DNA from: Malassezia japonica
Taxonomy: Eukaryota; Basidiomycota; Malasseziomycetes; Malasseziales; Malasseziaceae
Assembly (NCBI RefSeq): GCF_029542785.1
Contig: NC_083370.1
Location: forward strand, 372,001 to 436,000
DNA: 64,000 nucleotides
Direction: 5' to 3'
In this document: positions 39,009 to 49,020 of the stretch, in pieces
Numbering within the stretch: the stretch's first letter is position 1
Layout: every line of letters begins with the position of its first letter
The notes under the pieces: generated by a model
What the model saw: the letters and a program-made list of their open reading frames with translations, nothing else
What the model was told of the DNA's origin: nothing
Databases searched by the model: none
Position numbers and translations under genes: made by a program

Positions 39009-42000
39009 ATGCGGGGGGGGACGCCGAGCTCGTCGAGCTTGCTGAGCGACGACCCGGCATTCCTCGAGGAGCTCGCGAGGGTCGCGACGCCGCGGGGGAG
39101 TGCTGAGGAGGGGGGGAGAGGGGTGCCGAGCGAGCCGCACGAGCCGCCACTCTCGCCGCCGCTCTCGCCGCCGCTCTCGCCGTCGCTCGAGGCGTCCCAG
39201 GGCAGGCCGGCGTACCTCGAGGGCGACATGTACAAGGCCATTGGCTTTGGCGACTGGGGGGCATACATGAGGAACAAAAGGGCCAAGCTCAAGGTACAGG
39301 AACGCGACATCGCTCCAGAAAAGGAGTCGGACGCACTCAAGGGATGCGTGATCTACATCAACGGTCGCACGGACCCGCCGTACGCCGAACTACGCAGGAT
39401 GATTGCCTTGAACGGGGGGGATCATATGCCGTACCTCGACCAGAAGCGGCCCTGCACGCATATCGTCGCAAGCCGCCTCACCCCGAAGAAAGTCGAAGAA
39501 TTTCGCAAGTACCGCGTCGTGCTCCCCGGATGGATTGTCGAGAGCTGCCAGCGGGGCGTACGTGCGGACTGGACACGGTGGCGGTGCCCAGACATGGTGT
39601 CCTCGACGACCATGCCGCTCTTTGGCGCGGTCGAAGAGAAGAAGAAGGACGAGAATAAAGCGGTGGCAAATGCATTGCTGCCCACGACGTCGTGGCGCGC
39701 GTTTGGCGCAGAGGACGACGAGCAGGATGCCGAGACGAGTGCTGGTGAAGACGAGAAAGGTGACCCCGACCAAAACGATGGGCAGCGTGAAATGGGCCGA
39801 GAAGCGGAGCCATCGCCCAGCGGGCGAATGGATTTTGCGGATGCACCCGCCGAGAATCCTCTCCCCGACGTTGCTTCTCTGTCGGACGACCTCGAAAAAG
39901 AAGAAGCTGCTCCTGAGCCGCTCGTCGATGCACTCGATGCTTTCCCTGCCGATTCTCCTCCGAAAGCCGCTCCAGATACCCCTTTGGACGCAGAAAACAC
40001 GCACGATACCCCTATACCCCCCCGCGTTCCGCCGTACGCACCTGCTACGCGGTCTTCCCATGCCGCCGCTCTCCTCTCGGATGCATCGTGGCGTGCGGAG
40101 CACACGGCCACCAATGCCGGCTTTCTCGCCGGCTTTTACTCGAGCAGCCGTCTGCACCACCTGAGCATGTGGAAAGCGACGCTGCAAGAGCTCGTGGCCG
40201 AGGCCCTGACCCAGAGCGGGCGCACCGAGACGCCGGCCGTGTCCGGCCCCCGCACACTGATGCACGTCGACTTTGACAGCTTCTTTGTCACGGTCGGCCT
40301 GCGTCTGCACCCCGAGCTGCAAGACAAGCCGGTCGCCGTGTGCCATGCGACGCGCGCCGAGCACGTCTCGAGCACGTCAGAAGTCGCTTCGTGCAACTAC
40401 CGTGCCCGCTCGTTTGGCATCAAGAACGGCATGAGCCTCGGCCAAGCCCGCCAGCTGTGTGCAGACATTGCCACGATTCCCTACACGTTTGACGCGTACT
40501 ACCAAGTCTCGCTCCAGTTTTACACGCTGCTCCTCGGAATTGGTGACGCGCTGCAAGTCGTGAGTGTCGACGAGGCGCTCATCGATGTGAGCCTTTTGCT
40601 TGAGCGCCTGCAGCAAGTCCCTGCGCCGCGGCTCCCCCATGCATTGACGGAGCGGTTTGCCAAGCACGCGACCGGGGCGACCACTGCGGCGCATGCCCTC
40701 GCCGAGGCGATCCGCGAAGCGATCCGCGAAGAGACGCAGTGCGAGGCGAGCATCGGGATTGGAGCAACGATCCTGCAAGCGCGCCTCGCGACGCGGCGTG
40801 CCAAGCCCCGCGGCGCATTTCATCTCGAGGCCGAGCACCTCCCCGCCTTCCTCGCGCCTCTCGATGTGCGCGATTTGTGGGGCGTCGGGTACTCGCTCTG
40901 TGAGCGATTCCAGGCGTGGCTCGGCACGACCAAGGTCGGCGAAATTTGTGCCATGACCGACGAGGACCAGCTTGTGCGCCATTTTGGCCCCAAGCTCGGG
41001 CGCTCGCTGTGGGAAAAACTGCACGCGGGCGGCACGGATATTGTGCAAGGCACGCGTGTCCGCCAGACGGTCGGCGCGCACGTCAACTGGGGCGTGCGTC
41101 TATCAAACACGAACGAGGTGAATGCGTTTGTGCAGCGTGTCTGCGACGAGGTTGCGCAGCGTGCCGCACGGCTGCGCGTCGTCGGCCAGCACCTCGCGAT
41201 CCAGGTCATGCAGCGTGCGCCAGACGCGCCGATCGAGGCGCCCAAGTTCCTAGGGCACGGCAGCTGCCTTACGCACCACCGCTCGGACCGCATGCGCGCG
41301 ACGAACGATGCGCATGCGCTGATGCACACCGCGTGGCCGATGGTGCTTAAACTGGCCATCCCCCCGAGCGACGTGCGTGGCCTGGCGATTTCCCTCGGCA
41401 AGCTTGCGCCGGTGCACGTCGAGCTCGAGCAGCCGCGGCTCGCCTTTCCGAAGAAGGAAGAGATCGAGGCGACGCCGCCTGGGAGCCTCTTTCAGATCCC
41501 GTCTGCGTCGCAGATCGATGTCGAGGCGATCGAGCACCTTCCGGAAAGGATGCGGCACAGCGTGCAGGCCGCGCTCGACGCGCGCACCGAGCGCCCACCG
41601 CCGACGGCGAGTTTCGAGGCGCTCGCTGCGTCGCTCGGCCTCGATGCCGACGTGCTTGGCGAGCTCCCTGCCGATCTCCGCGACGAGGTGCTGTCCGAGA
41701 TGCAGGAACGTGCCGCGCCGACGACGCCGCGTAAGCGCAAGAGTGCCACGCCTCAAGGCACGCCGACGACGCCGCGGCGCGCTGGATTCGGGCAGCGTAC
41801 GCCGACCTCGACGCCGCGCAAAAAGAGTCCGCAAAAGAGCCCCCAAAGTCGCCTCGCCGCCTTTCTCTCGCCGACCAAGTTCAAGGCCGAGACGGCGAGG
41901 CCCGCGCCGCTCAACGACGAGACGCCCGAGGCGCAGGGCCGAGTCGACGTGCCCCTGTCGCCGACGCTCCGGGCCATGTCGATCGATGTGGACGTCTTTC

Positions 42001-42587
42001 GCGCCTTGCCGCCGTCCGTGCAGGCCGAGGTGTACGCCGAGCACCTCGCCGCGTCCGAGCACCGCAGCCGACTTCGGCGGCGGCCTGAGCGCCCTGTCGA
42101 GCGCACGACGGCGGCCGTGCGGCGGCATGCCGCCGAGGCGGCCGTGCAGCACGAAGCCAAGATCCGTACGGACGCCAAGACTTTTCCGCGCGACGACCCG
42201 GTGATCTGTGCGGCGCGTACGTGCCTCGGCGAGTGCGACGGCCCCGAGCCGCGTGCGTCGCTCGTGCAAGTCGCCGCCCGCCCCCCGCCGCCGTTGCTGC
42301 ACGCGCGCCTCGACCTGGACACGTTTCGCATGCAGATCGCCGAGTGGTACCGGCAGTGTCGGCACGACGCCCCCCGCGCGCACGACGTGCAGCGACTTGA
42401 GCGTGTGCTGCTCGAGTGTGTCGACCACGCGCTCGGCACGGCCGACGGCGTGCTGCGTTGGTGGGACTATATCCTGGGCGACGACGCGCCGGCGTCCTGG
42501 CGCGACGCCTACTGCGCCGTCGCTGCCTCGGTCTACGCCGCGGTCCAAGCGCGGTACGGTGTGCCGCTCGCCCACGCCGCACGGTAG
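39009..42587 (+). CDS. REV1: DNA repair protein Rev1 (Y-family deoxycytidyl transferase)
   Basis: Translesion polymerase scaffold, 1192 residues, single exon. A BRCT domain (about residues 112-200: GCVIYINGRTDPPYAELRRM to VLPGWIVESCQRG) is followed by an acidic disordered linker. The Y-family core comes next, with MHVDFDSFFVTVG, SCNYRARSFGIKNGMSLG and VVSVDEALIDVS supplying the catalytic acidic residues. The C-terminal part has three ubiquitin-binding-motif-like helices (EHLPERM, GELPADLRDEVL, RALPPSVQAEVY) and a final helical bundle expected to bind Rev7 and other polymerases. Confidence 0.94.
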   Translation: MRGGTPSSSSLLSDDPAFLEELARVATPRGSAEEGGRGVPSEPHEPPLSPPLSPPLSPSLEASQGRPAYLEGDMYKAIGFGDWGAYMRNKRAKLKVQERDIAPEKESDALKGCVIYINGRTDPPYAELRRMIALNGGDHMPYLDQKRPCTHIVASRLTPKKVEEFRKYRVVLPGWIVESCQRGVRADWTRWRCPDMVSSTTMPLFGAVEEKKKDENKAVANALLPTTSWRAFGAEDDEQDAETSAGEDEKGDPDQNDGQREMGREAEPSPSGRMDFADAPAENPLPDVASLSDDLEKEEAAPEPLVDALDAFPADSPPKAAPDTPLDAENTHDTPIPPRVPPYAPATRSSHAAALLSDASWRAEHTATNAGFLAGFYSSSRLHHLSMWKATLQELVAEALTQSGRTETPAVSGPRTLMHVDFDSFFVTVGLRLHPELQDKPVAVCHATRAEHVSSTSEVASCNYRARSFGIKNGMSLGQARQLCADIATIPYTFDAYYQVSLQFYTLLLGIGDALQVVSVDEALIDVSLLLERLQQVPAPRLPHALTERFAKHATGATTAAHALAEAIREAIREETQCEASIGIGATILQARLATRRAKPRGAFHLEAEHLPAFLAPLDVRDLWGVGYSLCERFQAWLGTTKVGEICAMTDEDQLVRHFGPKLGRSLWEKLHAGGTDIVQGTRVRQTVGAHVNWGVRLSNTNEVNAFVQRVCDEVAQRAARLRVVGQHLAIQVMQRAPDAPIEAPKFLGHGSCLTHHRSDRMRATNDAHALMHTAWPMVLKLAIPPSDVRGLAISLGKLAPVHVELEQPRLAFPKKEEIEATPPGSLFQIPSASQIDVEAIEHLPERMRHSVQAALDARTERPPPTASFEALAASLGLDADVLGELPADLRDEVLSEMQERAAPTTPRKRKSATPQGTPTTPRRAGFGQRTPTSTPRKKSPQKSPQSRLAAFLSPTKFKAETARPAPLNDETPEAQGRVDVPLSPTLRAMSIDVDVFRALPPSVQAEVYAEHLAASEHRSRLRRRPERPVERTTAAVRRHAAEAAVQHEAKIRTDAKTFPRDDPVICAARTCLGECDGPEPRASLVQVAARPPPPLLHARLDLDTFRMQIAEWYRQCRHDAPRAHDVQRLERVLLECVDHALGTADGVLRWWDYILGDDAPASWRDAYCAVAASVYAAVQARYGVPLAHAAR

Positions 42588-42676
42588 CTCGTGCGGGCCT
42601 CTCGCGGCGCGCTGCGTTCCCGCCGGCACTGCGCGCTCCATAGCCTTGGGTCCTGACCGAAGTATTACTGCCGACT

Positions 42677-44677
42677 CTATGTCTTGAGCATCGAGTTAAA
42701 CTCGGACTCCTTCTCGACCAAGCCGATCGCCTGGTCGACCTCGAGGCGCTTGCGCGCCGCCTCGAGCCAGTCGCCGGCCAGGATTTTCGCCCAGCCGTGG
42801 AGCTGGTTGAGCTCGCGCGTGGCGCGGTCGAGGTCCTTGTGCTCGAGGTACCACTCGGCGCGCGCCACGGTGCTGGCCACGTCCTGGCCCTCGATGAGCC
42901 CCTTGCGCGAAAAGAGCAGCGGCGAGAGGGCCATCGAGGTGAGGTACGAGAGCACGCCCGCGCCCTGCTCCGGGAGCAGCGCGACGGAGCGCAGGCGCGG
43001 TGCGAGGCGTGCCGCGAACCACTCGTGGAGCGTCGGCACGCTCTCGACGCCGTCCTGCGGCGCGCCCGTCTGGTCGACGGCCGCGAGCGCTGCCTGGATC
43101 AGCTCATTGTCCTGCGCCTTGGGCGTGCGGCGGAGCGTGTCGAGCTCCTTGCTAAAGGTACGGCGCACGTACGCGTGCGCCTCCTCGCCCGTCTCCTCCG
43201 CGCCGTCGATGGCGGTGCGCAGCTTGCGCAGCGCAGCCGAGAGCGTGTGCAGGCCGATGTTGTCATCGAGCGTCTTGGCGTTGTCGAGCGACACGGCCTC
43301 GAGGCGGTGCAGCTCGGTGGCGAGCTCGTCGAGGCGCGCCAGGCGGCCGGCGCGCTCCTGCTCGACCTTGGCCTTGATCTCACGCGACCACTTGCGCTGG
43401 AGCTCGACACCCTGGGCCATGACCTCCTCGCGGAGGCGCTCGTTGATGATCGCCGACTGCGTCTCGAGCTCCTTGGCGAGGCGGCCCTTGAAGAGCGCCG
43501 TCTGCTCGGACTGGATCTTGTCGAGCTTCTTCTGCCAGTCCTTGTCGCGCTTGTCGAGGTCGCCGGTCGCCTGCTTGGCGGCCTTGGTGATCTCGGCCTC
43601 GTACTCCTTCGCCTGCTTGGCGAGCTGCTTCTCGAGCTTCTTGGCGTCGGTCTCCTTGATCTGGTCGAGGCGCTTGACGAGCTGCTGCAGGTCGGCCTGC
43701 GCCGACTCGAGCACGCCCGAAGCCACCTGGCCGGCCGGCGTGTCGCGCACAAACGCCGCGAGCTCGTCAATGGTGCCCGCGAGCTGCGACACGATCGGCT
43801 CCGAGCCGACGAGCTTGTTGAGCGACGGGGCGAGCTGCGGCAGCTTGGGCGCCTGCGGGTCCGAGCGCAGGCGCGCCTTGGCGTCCTTGGTCGCCTCGAG
43901 CTTGCGGTCGCGGCGCGGGGCCGCGTAGCCCTCGGGCGCCTCGAAGCCCACCGGGAGGTCCTCGTACAGCGGCTCACCCACCTTCTTCTCGGCGAGGGGA
44001 ATGACGTTGCGCACGTCCTCCGGGAGGCGCTCCTTGACGTCCTGGACAAGGTCCGTGGCGCGCGAGCGTACCTGCTGCACGCTCTTTTCCGCGAGCTCAG
44101 CGGCCTGCTCGAGCCACTGCGAGGAGTTCGCGCGCAGGTCCTGCACCTGCTTTTCGAGGACGTGCCCCTCGTCGCCGGCCTTGGCCTTCAGCTCGTCGAT
44201 CTGGTGCTGGATCTTGGCCTGGAGGTCGGCGGCGTGCTTCTCGACCTCTTCGCGCGTGTGCTGCACGCGCTCGTTCTGCATAATCTTGTCGGAGAGGTGC
44301 GTGAAGCCGGTGCGCACCTGGCTCGCGGCACGGGCGACCGTGTCGTCGAGGTGGAGCGAGTCGAATTCCTTGCGGATGTCGTCGAGGTCGTGGTGCTTCT
44401 CGAAGAAGTCGAGCACCTCCTTGCCGAAGTACACGCGCTCCTCAAACAGGCGCTTGTACTCGGCGTTGCGCTGCGCGACCGGCACCGAGGCGCCGTAGAA
44501 GAGCGCAGTGCCAAAGACCGTGTAGAAGACCGCGCGGCCAAAGAAGCCGCGGCGGCGCGGCTGCGGCACAGGCGTCTTGCCGGGCGGGGGAATCGCAGTC
44601 GAGTATCCCCGGGCGAGACGGTGCGCGGCGCTCGCACGCATGCGGGGCGTGTGCATCACGGCGGCAGCGCGAGACAT
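42677..44677 (-). CDS. MIC60: MICOS subunit Mic60 (mitofilin)
   Basis: Inner-membrane organiser of crista junctions. 666 residues from MSRAAAVMHTPRM; a start at 44737 is also in frame but would weaken the presequence. Presequence, then one membrane span (FFGRAVFYTVFGTALFYGASV) and a long charged coiled coil. The conserved C-terminal mitofilin domain follows (TLHEWFAARLAPRLRS, RAEWYLEHKDLDRATRELNQLHGWAK). Single exon. Confidence 0.93.
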   Translation of the reverse strand: MSRAAAVMHTPRMRASAAHRLARGYSTAIPPPGKTPVPQPRRRGFFGRAVFYTVFGTALFYGASVPVAQRNAEYKRLFEERVYFGKEVLDFFEKHHDLDDIRKEFDSLHLDDTVARAASQVRTGFTHLSDKIMQNERVQHTREEVEKHAADLQAKIQHQIDELKAKAGDEGHVLEKQVQDLRANSSQWLEQAAELAEKSVQQVRSRATDLVQDVKERLPEDVRNVIPLAEKKVGEPLYEDLPVGFEAPEGYAAPRRDRKLEATKDAKARLRSDPQAPKLPQLAPSLNKLVGSEPIVSQLAGTIDELAAFVRDTPAGQVASGVLESAQADLQQLVKRLDQIKETDAKKLEKQLAKQAKEYEAEITKAAKQATGDLDKRDKDWQKKLDKIQSEQTALFKGRLAKELETQSAIINERLREEVMAQGVELQRKWSREIKAKVEQERAGRLARLDELATELHRLEAVSLDNAKTLDDNIGLHTLSAALRKLRTAIDGAEETGEEAHAYVRRTFSKELDTLRRTPKAQDNELIQAALAAVDQTGAPQDGVESVPTLHEWFAARLAPRLRSVALLPEQGAGVLSYLTSMALSPLLFSRKGLIEGQDVASTVARAEWYLEHKDLDRATRELNQLHGWAKILAGDWLEAARKRLEVDQAIGLVEKESEFNSMLKT

Positions 44678-44734
44678 CAGGCAGCGCTCTGGAAACGGGA
44701 GACGGGGGAGCGCCGGCGCCGACCGGGCCAAAAG

Positions 44735-44740
44735 CACGTG
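44735..44740. promoter_or_regulatory. CACGTG E-box, MIC60/RIB3 promoter
   Basis: GCACGTGTC in the 110-bp gap between the divergent starts at 44677 and 44788. Confidence 0.45.
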
Positions 44741-44787
44741 TCGATAGTGGAGGCTGTGTCAGCATTCGAGGGGATCGATCGACGACG

Positions 44788-45411
44788 ATGTTTGACGCGA
44801 TCGAGGCGGTGGTCGCGGACTATGCGGCGGGCAAGTTTGTGATTATGCTCGACGACGAGAACCGTGAGAACGAGGGCGATCTGCTGATCGCCGCGAGCAA
44901 GATCACGACCGAACAAATGGCCTGGTTTATCAAGCACACCAGCGGCTTCATCTGCCTCTCGCTCACGCCGGAACGCCTCGCGCAGCTCGATATCCCCATG
45001 ATGGTGCCGAACAACACGGAGAAGCACAAGACGGCCTATACGATCACGGTTGACTATGTCCACGACACGACCACCGGCATCTCGGCGCACGACCGCGCAC
45101 TCACGGCGCGCATGCTCGCCGACCCCACGCTCGGCGCCACGGCCGCTGACTTTTCGCGCCCGGGGCACCTCAACCCGCTGCGGTACACGACGGGGGGCGT
45201 GCAGGTGCGCCCGGGGCACACCGAGGCCGCGGTCGATCTCGCCAAGGCCGCCAACCTGCCGCCGGCCGGCTTGCTGTGCGAGCTGGTCGATGCGGACGAT
45301 GCGCTCGGCGGCATTGCGGCGCGCGACGCGTGCCTCAAGTTTGCCAAGGAGCACAATATCAAGGTCTCGTCGATCGAGCGCCTGCGCGAGTGGCAGAATG
45401 CGCAAAAGTAA
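44788..45411 (+). CDS. RIB3: 3,4-dihydroxy-2-butanone 4-phosphate synthase
   Basis: Makes the four-carbon precursor of riboflavin from ribulose 5-phosphate. 207 residues, the usual length for monofunctional fungal Rib3, with no GTP cyclohydrolase II domain attached. Motifs visible: MLDDENRENEGDLLIAA (acidic, metal/substrate binding), HDTTTGISAHDRALTARM and RPGHLNPLRYTTGGVQVRPGHTEAAVDL. Single exon. Confidence 0.97.
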   Translation: MFDAIEAVVADYAAGKFVIMLDDENRENEGDLLIAASKITTEQMAWFIKHTSGFICLSLTPERLAQLDIPMMVPNNTEKHKTAYTITVDYVHDTTTGISAHDRALTARMLADPTLGATAADFSRPGHLNPLRYTTGGVQVRPGHTEAAVDLAKAANLPPAGLLCELVDADDALGGIAARDACLKFAKEHNIKVSSIERLREWQNAQK

Positions 45412-45439
45412 GTAGTCCAGTCGTCGTCCCACCCCTATG

Positions 45440-45565
45440 CCGGGGGAGGAGCATCCACGTCGATCGCAGTCGATCGCGATCGATCACGGTCGCTTACGCC
45501 GATCGATGCGGACCGCACCGATCGACACGGCGCACGCGATCGACACAAAGCGCGCGACCGACACC
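45440..45565. repeat. GATCGA-rich intergenic sequence between RIB3 and VMA1
   Basis: About 125 bp in which GATCG/CGATC recurs at least seven times (GTCGATCG, CGCGATCGATCA, GCCGATCGATG, ACCGATCGACA, ACGCGATCGACAC). It lies in the 190-bp gap between two convergent stop codons, the largest convergent gap in the window. Confidence 0.6.
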
Positions 45566-45601
45566 CTATTCTTGTACCCAATATCGCTATGGCCGGCCTA
45601 C

Positions 45602-47459
45602 TTAGTCCGAGAGGCTGCGGAACGACTCGGCCATGTCGTTCGACAGCTGATCGAACTTCTCGAGGATCGCCTTCTCGCCGTCCTTGGGGTCCTCAAACTT
45701 CTGCTGCGTGAGGCGGTAAAAGATATCCGAGGTGTGCTCGCGGATGCGCGACCAGGTCATCTCGGGGTTGTTGTTGATCGCGGCTTGTGCCTTGTCGTTG
45801 TAGTCGATCATATTCTTCAGCATACCGTTCGTCTTGTAAAAGGGGCAGAACTGGTCGTAGGCCGAAATACCGTTCTGCTGCAGGTAGTCGTCCTTGATGA
45901 TGCGCGCGACCTCGAGCGTCACCTTGTCGTTCTCGCCCAGGGCACTCTTGCCGACCAGCTGCACAATCTCGGCCAGGTCCGAGTCCTTTTGCAGGAGACC
46001 ACGCGCAGAGGCGCGCAGCGCAGGGAAGCCCGGCGAGTTCTTCTCGTAGAACGGCTCGAGGGTCTTGGCGTAGCGCGAGTAGGACACGTCCCAGTTCACC
46101 GACGGGAAGTGCTTGCGCTGCGCGAGCTTCTTGTCGAGACCCCAAAAGGCACCGACAATACCCAGCGTCGCGGTCGTGACCGGGTCCGAAAAGTCACCAC
46201 CCGGCGGCGACACCGCGCCGACGATCGACACGGAGCCGTTGCGCTCGGGCGAGCCGAGGGCAACGACCTTGCCCGCACGCTCGTAGAACGAGGCGAGCTT
46301 ACCACCGAGGTACGCGGGGTAGCCCGAGTCGGCGGGCATCTCGGCGAGACGACCGCTAATCTCACGCAGCGCCTCGGCCCAGCGCGAGGTCGAGTCAGCC
46401 ATCATGGCGACGTTGTAGCCCTGGTCACGGAAGTACTCCGAGAGGGTGATACCGGTGTAGATCGACGCCTCACGCGCCGCAACGGGCATGTTCGAGGTAT
46501 TGGCCACCAGCGTCGTGCGGCGCATAATGGGCTGCTCCTCGCCGTCGCGCTCGAGCGTGAGCTCGGGGAACTCTTGCAGGACCTCGGCCATCTCGTTGCC
46601 GCGCTCACCACAGCCAACGTAGGTGATAATGTCCGAGTTGGAGAACTTGGAGAGCGCCTGCGAAATCACCGTCTTACCGCAGCCGAACGCGCCCGGAATG
46701 GCCGTCGTACCGCCCTGGATACACGGGAAGAGCGAGTCGAGGACACGCTGGCCGGTCAGCAGCGGCGTATCCGCCTGCAGCTTCTCGGTGACCGGGCGCG
46801 GCGCACGCACCGGCCACGAGTGCATGAGCGTGTGCTCCTGCTTCTTGCCGTTGAACTCGGTCTCGAGGATGACGTCCTCGACAGTGTACTCGCCCTTCTC
46901 GGCAATAAAAGTAATCGTACCGAGGGCGCGAGGAGGCAGCATGACCTTGTGCTCCTTCACGAGGGGGTTCTCAAACACCGCACCAAAGATGTCGCCGCCC
47001 GAGATGTGGTCGCCCTGCTTGAACTTGCCGGGGGTGAACTGCCACTTCTTCTCGCGGTCCAAAGCCGGGGTGTTGATACCGCGCGGGATATAGATACTCT
47101 GGCTCTTATCCTGGATGGCCTCGAGCGGGCGCTGGATACCGTCGTAAATGTTCTCCATCAGCCCCGGACCGAGCTCCACACTCAGCGGCTTGCCGGTGCG
47201 CAGCACGGGGTCGCCGACGCACACACCGCTCGTCTCCTCGTACACCTGGATCGTGGCGCGGTCCTTGTCGATACGGATAATCTCGCCGACGAGCTCCTCG
47301 TGGCCGACACGCACCAGCTCGTACATGCTCGCACCGATCATGTTCTCAGCGACGATTACGGGGCCAGACACGCCGTACACGGCGCCAAACTGGCTCTCCT
47401 TCTCCTCATCACGGATCTTACGGGTGTCCCGCTTCGCGTTGCTCAGTGCGCCCGCCATG
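45602..47459 (-). CDS. VMA1: V-type H+-ATPase catalytic subunit A
   Basis: Catalytic ATPase subunit of the vacuolar proton pump. 618 residues from [15 protein letters not shown]-loop [16 protein letters not shown] and the downstream [14 protein letters not shown] are contiguous, so there is no intein at the site used by the budding-yeast VDE element. Non-homologous region, [16 protein letters not shown] and the C-terminal helices are all present. Single exon. In-frame ATGs upstream (47515 and beyond) lack similarity. Confidence 0.97.
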
Positions 47460-47554
47460 GTAGACTCGTCGACTGAGCGAGCCGCGCCGGGACGGGCGCT
47501 TAGTGTTGCTGACATAAGCGCACGGAGCGACGCGCGGCTCCGTCTGCCACCAGC

Positions 47555-48990
47555 ATGCCGCCCAAGCAGGACTGGGAGAAGTATACAAAGCCCGACGCGG
47601 AAACGAAGGAGGAGGATAAGATCGTGCCGCTGGATGAGGGAGATATTCAGCTCTTGCGCACCTACGGCCAGGGGCCGTACACGGGCGCGCTCAAGACGAT
47701 CGACTCGGAGATCAAAGAGGTGGAAAAGCGCGTGAACGAAAAGATGGGCGTCAAGGAGAGCGATACAGGTCTCGCGCCCCCGGACCTGTGGGATATCGCT
47801 GCGGATAAGCAGCGCATGAGCGAGGAGCAGCCGCTCCAGGTCGCACGGTGCACCAAGATCATCAAGGCCGACGAGGAGCACGCCGAGGCCGAACAGAACG
47901 ACACGGGCATCGGCGCGCTCGACAATGTGCTCGGTGCGCTGGGGGGTATGGGCGCGATGCCGGGCTCGCGCTCGGCAGAGGGCAAGGACAAGTACGTGAT
48001 CAACGTCAAGCAGATCGCCAAGTTTGTCGTGGCCCTCGGCGAGCGCGTCGCGCCGACCGACATTGAAGAGGGGATGCGTGTGGGGTACGTTGTCTATCTA
48101 GCTAACCCAGTGTCGACCGCAACAAGTACCAGATCCAGATCCCGCTCCCGCCCAAGATCGACCCGACGGTGACCATGATGCAGGTCGAGGAGAAGCCGGA
48201 CGTGACGTACAGCGACGTCGGTGGATGCAAGGAGCAGATCGAGAAGCTGCGCGAGGTCGTCGAGACGCCGCTCCTCTCGCCGGAACGCTTTGTCAAGCTC
48301 GGCATCGACCCGCCCAAGGGCGTGCTCCTCTTTGGGCCGCCGGGTACCGGCAAGACGCTCTGTGCACGTGCGGTGGCGAACCGCACGGACGCCACCTTTA
48401 TCCGCGTCATTGGCTCAGAGCTGGTGCAAAAGTACGTGGGCGAGGGCGCGCGTATGGTGCGCGAGCTCTTTGAGCTTGCGCGCACGAAAAAGGCGTGCAT
48501 CATCTTCTTTGACGAGATCGATGCGGTCGGCGGTATGCGCTTCGACGACGGCGCGGGTGGCGACAACGAAGTGCAGCGGACGATGCTCGAGCTGATCAAC
48601 CAGCTCGACGGTTTCGATGCGCGTGGCAATATCAAGGTGCTCATGGCGACCAACCGGCCGGACACGCTCGACCCGGCGCTCCTCCGCCCGGGCCGCCTCG
48701 ACCGCCGCGTCGAGTTCGGCCTGCCGGACAATGAGGGCCGTGCGCATATTCTGCGCATCCACGCGCGGTCCATGTCGGTCGAGCGGAATATCCGCTTTGA
48801 TCTGATCGCGCGACTCTGCCCAAACACGACCGGTGCCGAACTGCGCAGCGTCGCGACCGAGGCGGGCATGTTTGCCATTCGTGCCCACCGCAAGGTCGCG
48901 ACCGAAAAGGACTTTTTGACGGCCGTCGAAAAGGTCGTGCGCCAGGGCAGCAAGTTCTCCAGCACGTCGCTCTACGCCCAGTACAATTAG
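47555..48990 (+). CDS. RPT1: 26S proteasome ATPase Rpt1
   Basis: AAA ATPase of the 19S base ring. Exons 47555-48084 and 48111-48990 with a 26-nt intron; splicing joins EGMRVG to [14 protein letters not shown], the Rpt1-specific OB-domain segment. 469 residues. Coiled-coil N-terminus, Walker [17 protein letters not shown], Walker [14 protein letters not shown], arginine-finger region [14 protein letters not shown]. The C-terminus SLYAQYN ends in a hydrophobic-tyrosine-type tail. Confidence 0.96.
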
Positions 48991-49020
48991 TGAGTTGGTG
49001 CTATACCCTGTAGCATGTAA

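Noticed and set aside
45602..47459. Intein in VMA1
   Set aside because: The P-loop and following conserved residues are contiguous, so no intein is present at the VDE site.
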